From Amphiduros pacificus (taxonomy: Eukaryota; Annelida; Polychaeta; Phyllodocida; Hesionidae): a stretch of 64,000 bases of DNA. Numbering within the stretch: position 1 is the first letter of the stretch; each line of letters starts with the position of its first letter. Position numbers and translations under genes: made by a program. The notes under the pieces are model-generated. The model did not search any database. It was given only the letters and a program-made list of their open reading frames with translations, and had not been told where the DNA came from. Location of the stretch: the NCBI GenBank assembly GCA_949316495.1, contig OX439002.1, positions 52,181,531-52,245,530 of the forward strand. Direction: 5' to 3'. This document shows positions 1 through 11,000 of this stretch, piece by piece.

Positions 1-199
1 CTAGGGTAAGAAGGGGGTTCATTGTCTAGGGCATGAAGGGGGTTCATTGTCTAGGGCAAGAAGGGGGTTCATTATCCAGGGCAAGAAGGGGGTTCATTAT
101 CTAGGTTAAGAAGGGGGTTCATTGTCTAGGGCAAGAAGGGGGTTCATTGTCTAAGGCAAGAAGGGGGTTCATTGTTTAAGGCAAGAAGGGGGTTCATTG
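1..199. repeat. 25-bp minisatellite, 8 copies
   Basis: Eight head-to-tail copies with a strict 25-bp period (CTAGGGCAAGAAGGGGGTTC followed by ATTGT) start at the window edge, so the array probably continues to the left. Copies differ by one or two substitutions. It does not code. Confidence 0.95.
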
Positions 200-263
200 G
201 TTTAATTCACAAAATTCGGATTCAACTCTTGACTGAGTAGGAAGGAATATTATTTTTACAGAT

Positions 264-476
264 CTTTTAGATGGGTCAGCATTAATATAGGTGAAATGGA
301 ATTATGTTTTAGATGGGTCAGCAGTAATATAGATGGAATGAAATTATGTTTTAGATGGGTCAACAGTAATATAGATGCAATTAAATTATGTTTTAGATGG
401 GTCAGCAGTAATATAGATGGAATGAAATTATGTTTTAGATGGGTCAGCAGTAATATAGATGGAATGATCAGCAGAA
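264..476. repeat. 42-bp tandem repeat, about 5 copies
   Basis: The motif TTTTAGATGGGTCAGCAG recurs at 264, 307, 349, 391 and 433, a period of 42 bp. The period is a multiple of three, so both strands stay open by chance. The open frames follow the repeat and are not taken as genes. Confidence 0.9.
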
Positions 477-634
477 ATACACATGGAATGAAATAATTCA
501 AGTATCATTCAACATTTCACCAAGCAATGTTAAACTAATTATCTGTTATGTAATGATTATATTTATTAGTTACATACCAAAATGAAATGATTAGCTGTGT
601 AGCTAATCTTAGTTTCACATGAGATAATACAGCC

Positions 635-637
<3 letters not shown>

Positions 638-703
<66 letters not shown>
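638..703. repeat. (GAT)n microsatellite
   Basis: An uninterrupted run of about 22 GAT triplets. Confidence 0.97.
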
Positions 704-704
<1 letters not shown>

Positions 705-1731
705 AATGTACTACTGCATTGAGTTAGACGTTAGCTAAATATGTACAAGGCTTTTTAATTTTTAACTTGGGCATCATGCAGATGATAATATATCTATGGT
801 ACTGCCCACAACACTTGAAATCCTGACCCCACACCATACGAGGACCCCCCTGAATGCTCTACTGGGTCGAGCCATTCTGAGAAATGTTCCACTTCCAGTT
901 AGATCAGCACATAGACCTCAAAAACATAATTCTGTGAGTGTCAGTAATTTGAGCATTTCCCCCATGTCTCATCGAGCATATGCTTAGCAGGGAATTAACG
1001 GTGCATATACCTTGATTTATATGGAGCCTGTAAGTGGTCTGTGGCTTGCGGGAGGTGCGGGTGGCTACTCCCAGGTGCTAATACTCGCAAATTAAACCAA
1101 CCAGGCCACGTATTGATTGCTTCCCCCTCCCATACACTCTTCACAAAGTCAATCAGATACCATTTTGTGGGCGGACAGTGCAGGCCCTGTGTTTGCTTTC
1201 AGCAGTGAGTATAAAAGGCTGTACTTTTCATCAGTGGCTTCAAGTATGACCCTATTAGATCACATGCTCAACAACAAAAATAATAATGGATAATAAATTG
1301 GATAAAAAACATGGTGCTACATGATGATTCTGTATCCTTGATCAAGCATGCAGTCACTGTTTGAATTAATATAATATTATCACAGTGTGATCTGCACTCA
1401 CATTGAAATTTCCTCAACATTTCTTAATGTAGAGATATTAATGTTTGTGCTGGGAAACTGTTTCTTACAGTTTATGAACCTGGTGAGATTTAAACCAGAA
1501 CCTGGGATAATACTTATGATCACTAATTGTTGTTTCTCAGTAAGGAGGCTGTAATTATGTGTATTGCCTGGAGGAGGCACACCGCAGTGAGGCGCCAGGA
1601 TGTAGTGCAATCTCAGTCAGCAGATGGCAGCACTCTGAACACTACTGAATAGCATTGCTGCTGACTGTGTGTGTGTGTGGTTCGTGGTTGTTCTTGGTAT
1701 ATCGAGGTCGAGGACCAGTCAAGCTGTGACT
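704..1731. other. Non-coding stretch upstream of the tRNA field
   Basis: I see no gene. There is a TATAAAAG string at 1210-1217 with no recognisable coding sequence after it. A CTCF-like string, CAGCAGATGGCAGCAC, lies at 1618-1633. A short GT run lies near 1665-1680. Confidence 0.5.
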
Positions 1732-1804
1732 GGCCCGGTGGCCTAATGGATAAGGCGTCTGACTTCGGATCAGAAGATTGCGAGTTCGAGTCTCGTCCGG
1801 GTCG
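1732..1804 (+). tRNA. tRNA-Arg (anticodon TCG)
   Basis: A 73-nt cloverleaf. The acceptor strand GGCCCGG pairs with CCGGGTC (one G-U pair) and is followed by discriminator G. The D arm contains GGCCTAATGGATAAGGC. The anticodon stem TCTGA/TCAGA encloses loop CTTCGGA, giving TCG, which reads CGA arginine codons. The T arm contains GTTCGAGTC. A TTTT run about eight bases downstream is a Pol III terminator. No intron is seen. Decayed relatives occur at 3752, 19469 and 24008. Confidence 0.95.
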
Positions 1805-2160
1805 CAGTTCTTTTATGTAATTAATCTAATGAAGTCTCTTTTGCCAAAAAATACAATTAAACTAATAACATTTGTATGTTTGCATTTTATTACTTTAATA
1901 GTTGAACATAAAACAATGCATGCCAATTGGATATTTCAGACAATACATATTACAAATCAGAGAAAATAGCTAACTGATTCCACAGATATTATAGAGAATT
2001 GTGCTTAATCTGCACTTTGCACTTTGTGCAGTGTTCTAAACTTATCTATGTGTACTTATGTAAGATGAGCCAGTGAGTCACACTTGTTTTGATAATATGC
2101 ACTGCTAGCTAAATATGCAGTCTAGGGTTTCTCAGTCGTAGCCATTGGACAGTGCAAAGT

Positions 2161-2242
2161 GGTAGCGTGGCCGAGCGGTCTAAGGCGCTGGTTTAAGGCA
2201 CCAGTCTCTTCGGAGGCGTGGGTTCGAATCCCACCGCTGCCA
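2161..2242 (+). tRNA. tRNA-Leu (anticodon AAG), copy 1
   Basis: An 82-nt type II tRNA with a long variable arm (CTCTTCGGAGG). Acceptor stem GGTAGCG/CGCTGCC. Anticodon stem CTGGT/ACCAG encloses loop TTAAGGC, so the anticodon is AAG. The T arm contains GGTTCGAATCC. A TTTTTT Pol III terminator starts about five bases after the gene. It is identical in sequence to the copies at 12709, 21590 and 24301. Confidence 0.96.
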
Positions 2243-2457
2243 GAAATTTTTTATTTATCCACATAGGAGTTGAAAAGAAAATGACACACTTGTTGCAATC
2301 GTCAAAATTTGTTGAACACTTACAAAGTGTTTTATCATCACAAATGAAACACTATTGAAACAGTAATTAAACACTTACTGAGTGATTATTGAAACATAAG
2401 TGTTTCAATAATTTTTTTATTTGGTTCATTCATGTTTCATCACTGGGCAACTGTCTC

Positions 2458-2495
2458 AGGTACCAGTCTCTTTGGAGACATTTGTTTGGATCCCA
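2458..2495 (+). pseudogene. tRNA-Leu 3'-half relic
   Basis: The stretch with ACCAGTCTCTTTGGAGACA and TGGATCCCA resembles the anticodon 3' strand, variable arm and T arm of the neighbouring tRNA-Leu. The 5' half is missing and the B box is damaged. It cannot form a tRNA. Confidence 0.7.
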
Positions 2496-2499
2496 AACT

Positions 2500-3302
2500 T
2501 TTCTCCCTTTATTTAAAACAAAAATTTGTGAAAATTATTTGAAATTCCACAGGATTTTTTTCAATTGATAAAAATGTTCGTTATATGGCCTAGATTTGCC
2601 ATGTTTAAAACATCCTTAAATGCAGTTATCCATGACTGTGGGGTACTGAAAAATGTCCTTTACACATAAATCAAACAAAACTGCCTTCATCAAAATTGGA
2701 AATCTCTCACCATGAATTCCAATTGATAAAATGGCACCTTAATAATCTTCTATTTGATTCTGGCAGTGGACACAGCAGTACATATTTTGTTTGTTGAAAT
2801 GAGGTTCTCCACATCTATAATGTATGTTTTGAAATTTTGAGAGAAACAAATAAAAAAAAATGTTGGTGCAATAAAAGACAAAATAATTTTCAGGCATACT
2901 GAAAAAAGTACCTGACATATTGGTAAGATTACCTGATATATTCTGAGGAAAAGCAAGATGGATTGATCTATAATGTGGTTGATTAACCAGACTATTTTCA
3001 ACTAATTTAATCTCTTAATTTGTCACATGGTGTCTCTAAGATATTAATGATGACACTCATGCTACTTAAATACCAGTAGATGAAACCAGCCTACAAAGAC
3101 TGGATATGAAAAATATAAGCATTCTGACATCATGCAAGTCCTCTGTGCTTTTGGTCAGGTTCAGAAATATTCCTGTGCTGAGAAAATACAAGTTATTCAA
3201 GCCTGAACTGAATGAGTGAGGTCAGTTATGTCTGTGAATTGAAATTGATCAAAACAAATTTCTGTCCTGAAATTAAATAAAATTGAATAAAAAAATTCAT
3301 TC
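2500..3302. other. AT-rich non-coding stretch
   Basis: Nothing recognisable is seen between the tRNA-Leu relic and tRNA-Ala. A poly-A run at 3289-3295 is, on the minus strand, the Pol III terminator of the following tRNA-Ala. Confidence 0.5.
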
Positions 3303-3374
3303 TGGAGATGCCGGGGATTGAACCCGGGGCCTTTCACATGCAAAGCGAACGCTCTACCGCTGAGCTACATCCCC
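3303..3374 (-). tRNA. tRNA-Ala (anticodon TGC), copy 1
   Basis: A 72-nt cloverleaf on the minus strand. Acceptor GGGGATG pairs with CATCTCC and includes the G3-U70 wobble that marks alanine tRNAs. Anticodon stem TTCGC/GTGAA encloses loop TTTGCAT, giving TGC. The T stem CCGGG/CCCGG is fully paired. The downstream A run on the plus strand reads as a T-run terminator. It matches the copies at 11688 and 15954. Confidence 0.96.
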
Positions 3375-3751
3375 ACAGATATCTAACAATGTTGTAAAAT
3401 ATGAAAATATATAAATATATTTCAATTTATATTTTACTGAAAAAGTCGTACTTGATTTTGCAGTCATGCCTCAGTGAATTCTACATTGAAATTGACCTTT
3501 TCTGGTTTTATTATAATGGATTGAATTATATATACTGCTTGGTTCGATAATGTGTCCAGCAGGTCAGTGTATTGAGGTTAATTTTAAAATTTGGTTCAAT
3601 AAAAGAAAAATGGTATTGTATTAACACCAAAGAATAATCACGTTTGTTTGATGTTCTATAACATTTCTCTGTACATTTTTCATGCATCCAGACTGCTTAC
3701 TGTTTTTTGTGGCCAAATTTGTCATGTTTATGGAGAATTTGGGTTAAGACT

Positions 3752-3819
3752 GGCCCAGTCGCCTTATGGATAAGGTTTTGGAATTCAAATCAAAAGGTTG
3801 TGAGTTTGTGTCGAGGATT
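3752..3819 (+). pseudogene. Decayed tRNA-Arg relic
   Basis: It aligns to the tRNA-Arg at 1732 through GGCCCAGTCGCCTTATGGAT and AAGG. The anticodon region reads GAATTCAAATC and the B box is lost (GAGTTTGTG). Stem pairing is broken, so it is a pseudogene or an old tRNA-derived repeat head. Confidence 0.75.
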
Positions 3820-4322
3820 TTTGTCCATGTTTTAATCGTTTTAGATATCATGTCATGTGTTTTAAGAAATGTTTTTTTTGGTGCTGACTGTGACCATAAC
3901 TATATAAAACAAATTCTGCCCATAGTTCTCCCCACAAATCTATACACTACTCCTTAAATAGTCCAAAAAAATACATTTTCCACAAGCAAAAAAGAGCTGA
4001 AATCATCACAGAACCACCAATAAACTTCAGGCAACTTCTTTTTTATATTTTATACAAAACACCAAAGCAAACTTACCGTTGATCTTTAATTAATATATTA
4101 TATTGAAAAACAAAAGATGGATATTTTTTTCCCAGAAAGGTGTGATCAACATGATGATGACACCTGAACATGTTGAGAGGAGGTGTGATACACTTGTTAT
4201 TCACCAATATGGCTTCATGTTAGGTGTGAATTACACGTGCTGCTTTGATGTTGACGTATCACTGCTTTCTCTGTGATTGCCCAACAAAGCTGACAGCTGG
4301 ACATTCACACTATCTGAGTTGC
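3820..4322. other. Non-coding stretch before the p53-like gene
   Basis: No gene is seen. It is AT-rich with poly-A and poly-T tracts and holds the proximal promoter of the p53-like gene. I found no clear transcription-factor sites. Confidence 0.4.
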
Positions 4323-4330
4323 TATATAAA
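4323..4330 (+). promoter_or_regulatory. Candidate TATA box of the p53-like gene
   Basis: TATATAAA lies 107 bp upstream of the start codon. An initiator-like TCA is about 25-30 bp downstream, which would leave a 5' leader of roughly 75 nt. A local core promoter suggests the intronless gene can be expressed on its own. This is inferred from position and motif only. Confidence 0.5.
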
Positions 4331-4429
4331 GAAAAGTGGCATGTTTGGACATCACATAACACTCAAACTTCACCGAGTGACATCTACTGACATTTTGCTG
4401 ATCTTCCCTTTTAAAAAACGTCAACAATC

Positions 4430-5686
4430 ATGACTCAAGCTTTCATGTATCAGTCATCTAATCAATATCGTTCAAACTTCAAAAGTGAGTACAGAGTGCC
4501 ACAGGGGCCCGAGTCCCAACCCAAGCTGCCAATATCTCAGGATACCTTGGAATACTTGTGGCACTCCATAGGTGATGTATCGGATGCAGCTGGCTACTCC
4601 AATATCACAGCTGAGGACATCTTTGAGGAGGCACAGACTGCTGTGAGGCAACCCAGCCCTGATGACATCTTGCAGCAAACTGTCACAGACTTGTTTCCTC
4701 CAGTAGTGGTTGGAGCCAGCAGTGATACTTCCAGCTGCAGCAGTCTCGACGGCAGCGATCATACCCGACCCATCCAAGATATCCACTCTGGCGGCGTGTC
4801 CTCGTCTGCACCGACCGTGCCCAGCAGTATCTCCTACCAGGGTCAGTACAACTTTGAAATCTCCTTTGAGCAGCAGAAAAAGGAGACAAAGTCCACAACA
4901 TGGACCTACTCCCCGGCCCTCAAGAAGTTGTTTGTGCGCATGGCTGCTACATGTCCGGTACGTTTCCAGACGTCCCATGCCCCACCCCCGGGCACCATCA
5001 TCAGGGCCACGCCCGTGTATACCAAGCCCGAGTACGTACAGGAGGTGGTCAAGAGATGTCCCAACCATGCCACAAGTAAGGAGTATAATGACAGACATCC
5101 AGCTCCCTCACATCTCATACGCTGTGAGCACAAACTGGCGTCCTACGTGGAGGATTCCTACACCATGCGTAAAAGTGTCTTCATCCCACATGAGCAGCCA
5201 CAAGCTGGCGCCACCTGGGTGACAAATCTTTTTGAGTTCATGTGTTTCAGCTCATGTGTGGGTGGTCTAAATAGGCGCTCCATCCGAGTCATCTTTACTC
5301 TGGAGCACAACAACGCAGTGATAGGGCGCCAGTCCGTGGAGGTTCGTATCTGTGCCTGCCCAGGTCGCGATCGCAGACAAGAAGAGGTAGCAGCCAATCC
5401 ACAGTTAGCATCACGCCCAGCAAAGCGACCTTACAGCGCTGATATCTCAGGCGGACTGACCAAGAAACCAAAACTGGGACAAGGGGAGGTGTTTACACTG
5501 ACTGTGTCTGGCAGGGACAATTATGACATCCTCTGTCGTATCCGAGATTCTCTAGAGTTAGCTAGCCTCATACCTCAACACCAGGTGGCACTATACAAAC
5601 AACAAGCAACACAAGCTAACTTTGGCAAGAAAGACAACATCAACTATAACGCTATTGCAAAAACTCATTTTATGAACAGGGCATAA
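4430..5686 (+). CDS. tp53: Intronless p53-family transcription factor
   Basis: A single open frame of 418 codons encodes a complete p53-type protein, a tetrameric sequence-specific nuclear DNA-binding factor. The N-terminal activation motif LEYLWHSI (40-47) matches the MDM2/coactivator helix, with Leu where Phe is usual. The DNA-binding domain spans about 139-320: L1 loop KSTTWTYSP (154-162), zinc ligands C210, H213, C272 and C276, and equivalents of human R175 (R209), R248 (R282) and R273 (R306). CACPGRDRR (308-316) is intact. A basic NLS lies at 332-348. The tetramerisation domain is about 353-380 (EVFTLTVSGRDNYDILCRI), with a p63/p73-like extra helix to about 392. There is no SAM domain. 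The start is the first ATG after the TATA box. Animal p53-family genes normally have many introns; this copy has none and no visible lesion, so it looks like a functional retrogene. Unusual residues: Phe273 where human p53 has Asn239, Val303 for Phe270. Confidence 0.95.
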   Translation: MTQAFMYQSSNQYRSNFKSEYRVPQGPESQPKLPISQDTLEYLWHSIGDVSDAAGYSNITAEDIFEEAQTAVRQPSPDDILQQTVTDLFPPVVVGASSDTSSCSSLDGSDHTRPIQDIHSGGVSSSAPTVPSSISYQGQYNFEISFEQQKKETKSTTWTYSPALKKLFVRMAATCPVRFQTSHAPPPGTIIRATPVYTKPEYVQEVVKRCPNHATSKEYNDRHPAPSHLIRCEHKLASYVEDSYTMRKSVFIPHEQPQAGATWVTNLFEFMCFSSCVGGLNRRSIRVIFTLEHNNAVIGRQSVEVRICACPGRDRRQEEVAANPQLASRPAKRPYSADISGGLTKKPKLGQGEVFTLTVSGRDNYDILCRIRDSLELASLIPQHQVALYKQQATQANFGKKDNINYNAIAKTHFMNRA

Positions 5687-5786
5687 GCTGAACAAACAAC
5701 CAAGAAGGTCTTGTATGCTGGTCAAAAAAAGCTCCACTTTTTATTTATAACCGAAAGGTGCTTATTGTATTTTCTTTTTATTTGTA

Positions 5787-5792
5787 AATAAA
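5787..5792 (+). terminator. Poly(A) signal of the p53-like gene
   Basis: AATAAA lies 101 bp after the stop codon, followed within about 20 bp by a GT-rich stretch (GGTCGTGTTCTG). This is a normal cleavage signal layout. No genomic poly(A) tract of a recent retrocopy is visible after it, so any tail has eroded. Confidence 0.65.
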
Positions 5793-6484
5793 ATCATAAG
5801 ATTTTAATTGGTCGTGTTCTGTTTTACTATTTCTGATTTAAGTCTACGTGCTATTTGTGCCCTTTTTTCCCCTTTGACTTATCAGGTGATAAAGTACTCT
5901 TCATCCATATTTTTCAAGATAAAACACTTTGTCATTATCAGATCTACAGCCAATATGGCTGATTTTTTATTGGGAGATAACAAAAACATCTCACGGCTGC
6001 ACCCTGTTGCTGACACATACAGAAGAATGAGCGAGTTATTCCTGTTTTTTTTTAAATATTTTGAATCCACATTCACCTTTACACGGTATACCACAGGAGC
6101 ATAAATTCTTACTTGGGATCTTTTGAATGTTCTCAGGGACTAGTTATCATCCTGCAGAAATTGTCGGTGAATAGAACATATCCCCCATCAATGCCTCCAT
6201 CCAAACGAGTCTTACTTCTGAGGACCAAACCTCAAAGCATTCCTCCAAAACAAAGATTGTAGGTGTGTTCTCTTTAGATTTCTCTGGAAAGCAGCATCAG
6301 TTGCAGGCTGCAGGGAACATAGTTGCTACAGTTTGGAATATATAAATGTTTATCACTGATTTTGACCTTTTGCCTGAACCTTTGACTGACTCTATGATTA
6401 TTGTGGAGTATATTCATTTTGACAAATATCATTGCTGCAGAGTTATACAGTCTGGTTTCATCACATTCAGGGGAGGCTATCTTG
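5793..6484. other. Non-coding stretch between the p53-like gene and the acceptor minisatellite
   Basis: I searched here for upstream SDR42E exons (glycine-rich Rossmann loop, YxxxK motif) and found none. No other gene is seen. It is probably SDR42E intron sequence. Confidence 0.4.
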
Positions 6485-7977
6485 TTCATTATGCTTTAAG
6501 TATTTCTGTTTTAGAGCTACATAGAATCTGGTCTCTTCAGCATGGTGTATGGGTCATATATTGTTCATTATGCTTTAAGTATTTCTGTTTCAGAGCTACA
6601 TAGAATCTGGTCTCTTCAGCATGGTGTATGGGTCATATATTGTTCATTATGCTTTAAGTATTTCTGTTTTAGAGCTACATAGAATCTGGTCTCTCCAGCA
6701 TGGTGTATGGGTCATATATTGTTCATTATGCTATAAGTATTTCTGTTTCAGAGCTACATAGAATCTGGTCTCTTCAGCATGGTGTATGGGTCATATATTG
6801 TTCATTATGCTTTAAGTATTTCTGTTTTAGAGCTACATAGAATCTGGTTTCTTCAGCATGGTGTATGGGTCATATATTGTTCATTATGCTTTAAGTATTT
6901 CTGTTTTAGAGCTACATAGAATCTGGTCTCTTCAGCATGGTGTATGGGTCATATATTGTTCATTATGCTTTAAGTATTTCTGTTTTAGAGCTACATAGAA
7001 TCTGGTCTCTTCAGCATGGTGTATGGGTCATATATTGTTCATTATGCTTTAAGTATTTCTGTTTTAGAGCTACATAGAATCTGGTCTCTCCAGCATGGTG
7101 TATGGGTCATATATTGTTCATTATGCTTTAAATATTTCTGTTTTAGAGCTACATAGAATCTGGTCTCTTCAGCATGGTGTATGGATCATATATTGTTTGT
7201 TATGCTTTAAGTATTTCTGTTCCAGAGCTACATAGAATCTGGTCTCTTCAGCGTGGTGTATGGGTCATATATTATTCATTATGCTTAAATTATTTCTGTT
7301 TTAGAGCTACATAGAATCTGGTCTCTCCAGCATGGTGTATGGATCATATATTGTTTGTTATGCTTTAAGTAGTTCTGTTTCAGAGCTACATAGAATCTGG
7401 TCTCTTCAGCATGGTGTATGGGTCATATATTGTTCATTATGCTTTAAGTATTTCTGTTTTAGAGCTACATAGAATCTGGTCTCTCCAGCATGGTGTATGG
7501 GTCATATATTGTTCATTATGCTTTAAGTATTTCTGTTTCAGAGCTACATAGAATCTGGTCTCTTCAGCATGGTGTATGGATCATATATTGTTCATTATGC
7601 TTTAAGTATTTCTGTTTCAGAGCTACATAGAATCTGGTCTCTTCAGCATGGTGTATGGATCATATATTGTTCATTATGCTTTTAGTATTTCTGTTTTAGA
7701 GCTACATAGAATCTGGTCTCTCCAGCATGGTGTATGGGTCATATATTGTTCATTATGCTTTAAGTATTTCTGTTTCAGAGCTACATAGAATCTGGTCTCT
7801 TCAGCATGGTGTATGGGTCATATATTGTTCATTATGCTTTAAGTATTTCTGTTTTAGAGCTACATAGAATCTGGTCTCTTCAGCGTGGTGTATGGGTCAT
7901 ATATTATTCATTATGCTTAAATTATTTCTGTTTTAGAGCTACATAGAATCTGGTCTCTTCAGCATGGTGTATGGGTC
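6485..7977 (+). repeat. 79-bp minisatellite made of a splice acceptor plus exon start
   Basis: The anchor TTCATTATGC occurs at 6485 and last at 7907, exactly 18 x 79 bp apart, so the 18 units show no net length change. Each unit carries CTGTTTTAG, CTGTTTCAG or CTGTTCCAG followed by AGCTACATAGAATCTGG and on to GTGTATGGGTCA. In the final copy this is the genuine 3' splice site and first ~41 bases of the SDR42E exon at 7937. The array thus offers 19 near-identical acceptors in the sense orientation. Unit length is 1 modulo 3, and read-through meets ACA TAG in the third register, so only the last acceptor keeps the protein frame. Confidence 0.93.
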
Positions 7978-8074
7978 AGCAGACAGTCTGGTAGAGTTCC
8001 TGCACATAGACAACTTGGTCCAGGCACACATAAAGGCTGGCCAAGCTCTCACCAAAACCAATAATTACATTGCA
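7937..8074 (+). CDS. SDR42E1: SDR42E1-like exon A
   Basis: 46 codons beginning SYIESGLFSMVYGSADSL and ending TNNYIA, followed by donor GTAAGT. The acceptor is the last unit of the 79-bp array. Phase 0 at both ends. It holds the conserved VEFLHIDNLVQAH region. Confidence 0.93.
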
Positions 8075-11000
8075 GTAAGTACAAATTCTTGTTTCTGTCT
8101 ATTTTCAGAGTGAAAACTTTAAAATTTTGCACTGAATTCTAAATTTGTTTTCTTCTATGAGTTTGAATTGTGTGATTTTAAGCTACTTGGTCACTCTAAT
8201 TATTCAAAATAAAAAGTAAAGGAATCAAATTTTAAAGTTTGCATGCTCAATTCGTAGAATATGTATATGAACAAGTGCTGAAAATTTATTTGACAATGAT
8301 TTTTTTGCTGCTCTGAGATCAGATACCAGTGATATATCAACTTTTGGCAACAACAATTTTACCGATCAAAGACTCCATATGAGTCATGGGATAAAGAAGT
8401 TATTGTACGATTTATACATTTGCAGATTTGAGGACAGAAAAGTCTACATTTGTGTTTCCATCTAAATAAAGTATATTCTGGGAGTTTCACACTACTCTTC
8501 TTTTTTATGTAGGATGGACAGGCATATTTCATCTCTGACTGTAAACCAGTCAATAACTTTGAGTTCTTCCGTCCACTCGTAGAAGGTCTTGGTTATAAAT
8601 ATCCCAAACTCCGGTTCCCAGTGAATATTGTGTACTATATAGGTAAGATTAACAACAGTCATGTCTATATTCACTTGTATTGTGTGTTTATATAACCAAC
8701 CTTCTACATTATACATTCAACATAGTTACTTTACAAGAAATAATTATGAAATATAGCAGTTTTTACCCCTCAGCAAATTTTGTTTAAGGGGTATTTTCAG
8801 AACCTGCACCGTATGGGCATCTGTCCCTTTTTGATAACTTGAATGTTTATTCGTTGAAACTTAAACTGTTGATGCATCATATGAAGATTTTGAAATGGTG
8901 CATATGTCTGTGACCTTGAACCATATTTCAAGGTCATGTGACTTCAGAGCTGAAAATTGTGTGAACACGATGAGCTAACACCAAATCAAGGTTACTAAAC
9001 TTAAACCAGTGATGCATATTTTCAATGTTTCAAAATAATGTGTTTATTAGTGACCTTGACCTTTAAATAAAGCTGACCCAATCTCTGAAAATCTTGTAAG
9101 ACAATATATTACCAAAAGATTCACATAGCATGACCAATTTGTGCACAACAGCCCTAAATTTCCACTCTGCAGTCTCCAAGCAGAATCTGTGATAATTTTC
9201 AATTAAAACAAATTGTGTTTTTCAAACTCGTATTCATTTGTAATCAATTCTTTGAAATATTGTTTGTTTAGTAAAATATCTCAAGTGCTCGACACGACTT
9301 GATGTCACTCAGACCATATATTTGACATATTTGATTTAGAAAAAAGAAAATTATTATATTTCAGCATTCCTTATTGAGATGATACATTATTTGATAGGGC
9401 ACATCTACAACTTCCAACCACTTCTGACGAGAGCAGAGGTATGTGACCTGTTTTTCTCTATATTGAGGGTGCAGTCAAACAGACCAGACTTGTTATGTGA
9501 AGTTTACAAGTTGCAAGGGACAATCCTCATACAAAGGGACCATTAACATACAATGAAAGTGCTGTGCCTCCAAAATTGGTACTAAACTATGCCTACAAAC
9601 TAGCTCTAGACTATGCCTCCAAAACTAGACGAAACTACTCCTACTGAAACTCAGGATGCTAAACTATGCCCACAAACTAGTTCTACACTATGCCTCCAAA
9701 ACTAGACGAAACTACTCCTACTGAAACTCAGGATGCTAAACTATGCCTAGACAATTAGTACTGCACTATGCCTCGATAACTAAACTATGCCTACAAAACT
9801 AGTGCTTAAGTATGCCAACAAAGCTACTGGCAAACTATGCCTACAAAACTAGTGCTAAACTATGCCTACAAAACTAGTGCTAAACTATGCCTGTAAAACT
9901 AGTGCTAAACTATGCCTACAAAACTAGTGCTAAACTATGCCTACAAAACTAGTGCTAAACTATGCATGCAAAACTAGACTAAACTACTCCTACTGAAACT
10001 CAGAATGCTAAACTATGCCTAGACAATTAGTACTGCACTATGCCTCGATAACTAAACTATGCCTACAAAACTAGTGCTTAAGTATGCCAACAAAGCTACT
10101 GGCAAACTATGCCTACAAAACTAGTGTTAAACTATGCCTACAAAACTAGTGCTAAACTATGCCTATAAAAACTAGTACCAAACTATGCCTACAAAACTAG
10201 TGCCAAAATATGCCTACAAAACTAGTGCTAAACTATGCCTACAAAAATGGTGCTAAACTATGCCTACAAAACTAGTACCAAACTATGCATACAAAACTAG
10301 TGCTAAACTATGCCAACAAAGCTAGTGGCAAACTATGCCTACAAAACTAGTACTAAACTATGCCTACAAAACTAGTGCTAAACTATGCCTACAAAACTAG
10401 TGCTAAACTATGCCTACAAAACTAGTGCTAAACTATGCCTACAAAACTAGTGCTAAACTATGCATGCGAAACTAGACTAAACTACTCCTACTGAAACTCT
10501 AAAATGCTAAACTATGCCAACAAAACTAGTTTTAAACTGCCTACAAATTTAGTACTGCACTATGCCTATATAATTAATTCCAGATTCTACATAACTAGTA
10601 CTAAACTATACCTACAAAACTAGTACCAAACTATGCCTACAAAACTAGTGCTAAACTATGCCTACAAAACTAGTGCTAAACTTTGCCTACAAATCTTGTG
10701 CTAAACTATGCCTACAAAACTACACCCAAAGACATCGGCAAAATGGACTAGAAATCCACTGTTTTCATGAATACCATGCACTGCCCACCCAATTTAAGTC
10801 CCGACTCCAATAGAACTCGTTTTCCGGCAACAGGTTTTAAAGGAACCATGTTTCCATTAATTCAACATTAGATTTTAGGCTTGTTAGAAAAAATTTCTTT
10901 GTCTTTTCCTGGTCTCAGCAGCGTTTCGCCATTGTTTACGAGTTTGCGCAATCAGGTGAAAGTGGGTCAGTTTATTCACGGGAGTGACAGCAACGATCTG

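Noticed and set aside
1-199. CRISPR-like regular repeats (here and in other arrays)
   Set aside because: Units are head-to-tail without unique spacers, and the genome is eukaryotic. These are minisatellites.
1210-1217. TATAAAAG as a promoter
   Set aside because: No coding sequence, RNA gene or transcript start is recognisable downstream before the tRNA-Arg, which uses internal Pol III promoters.
4472-5098. Antisense frame of 208 codons in the p53-like gene
   Set aside because: A shadow of the real sense frame; no homology.
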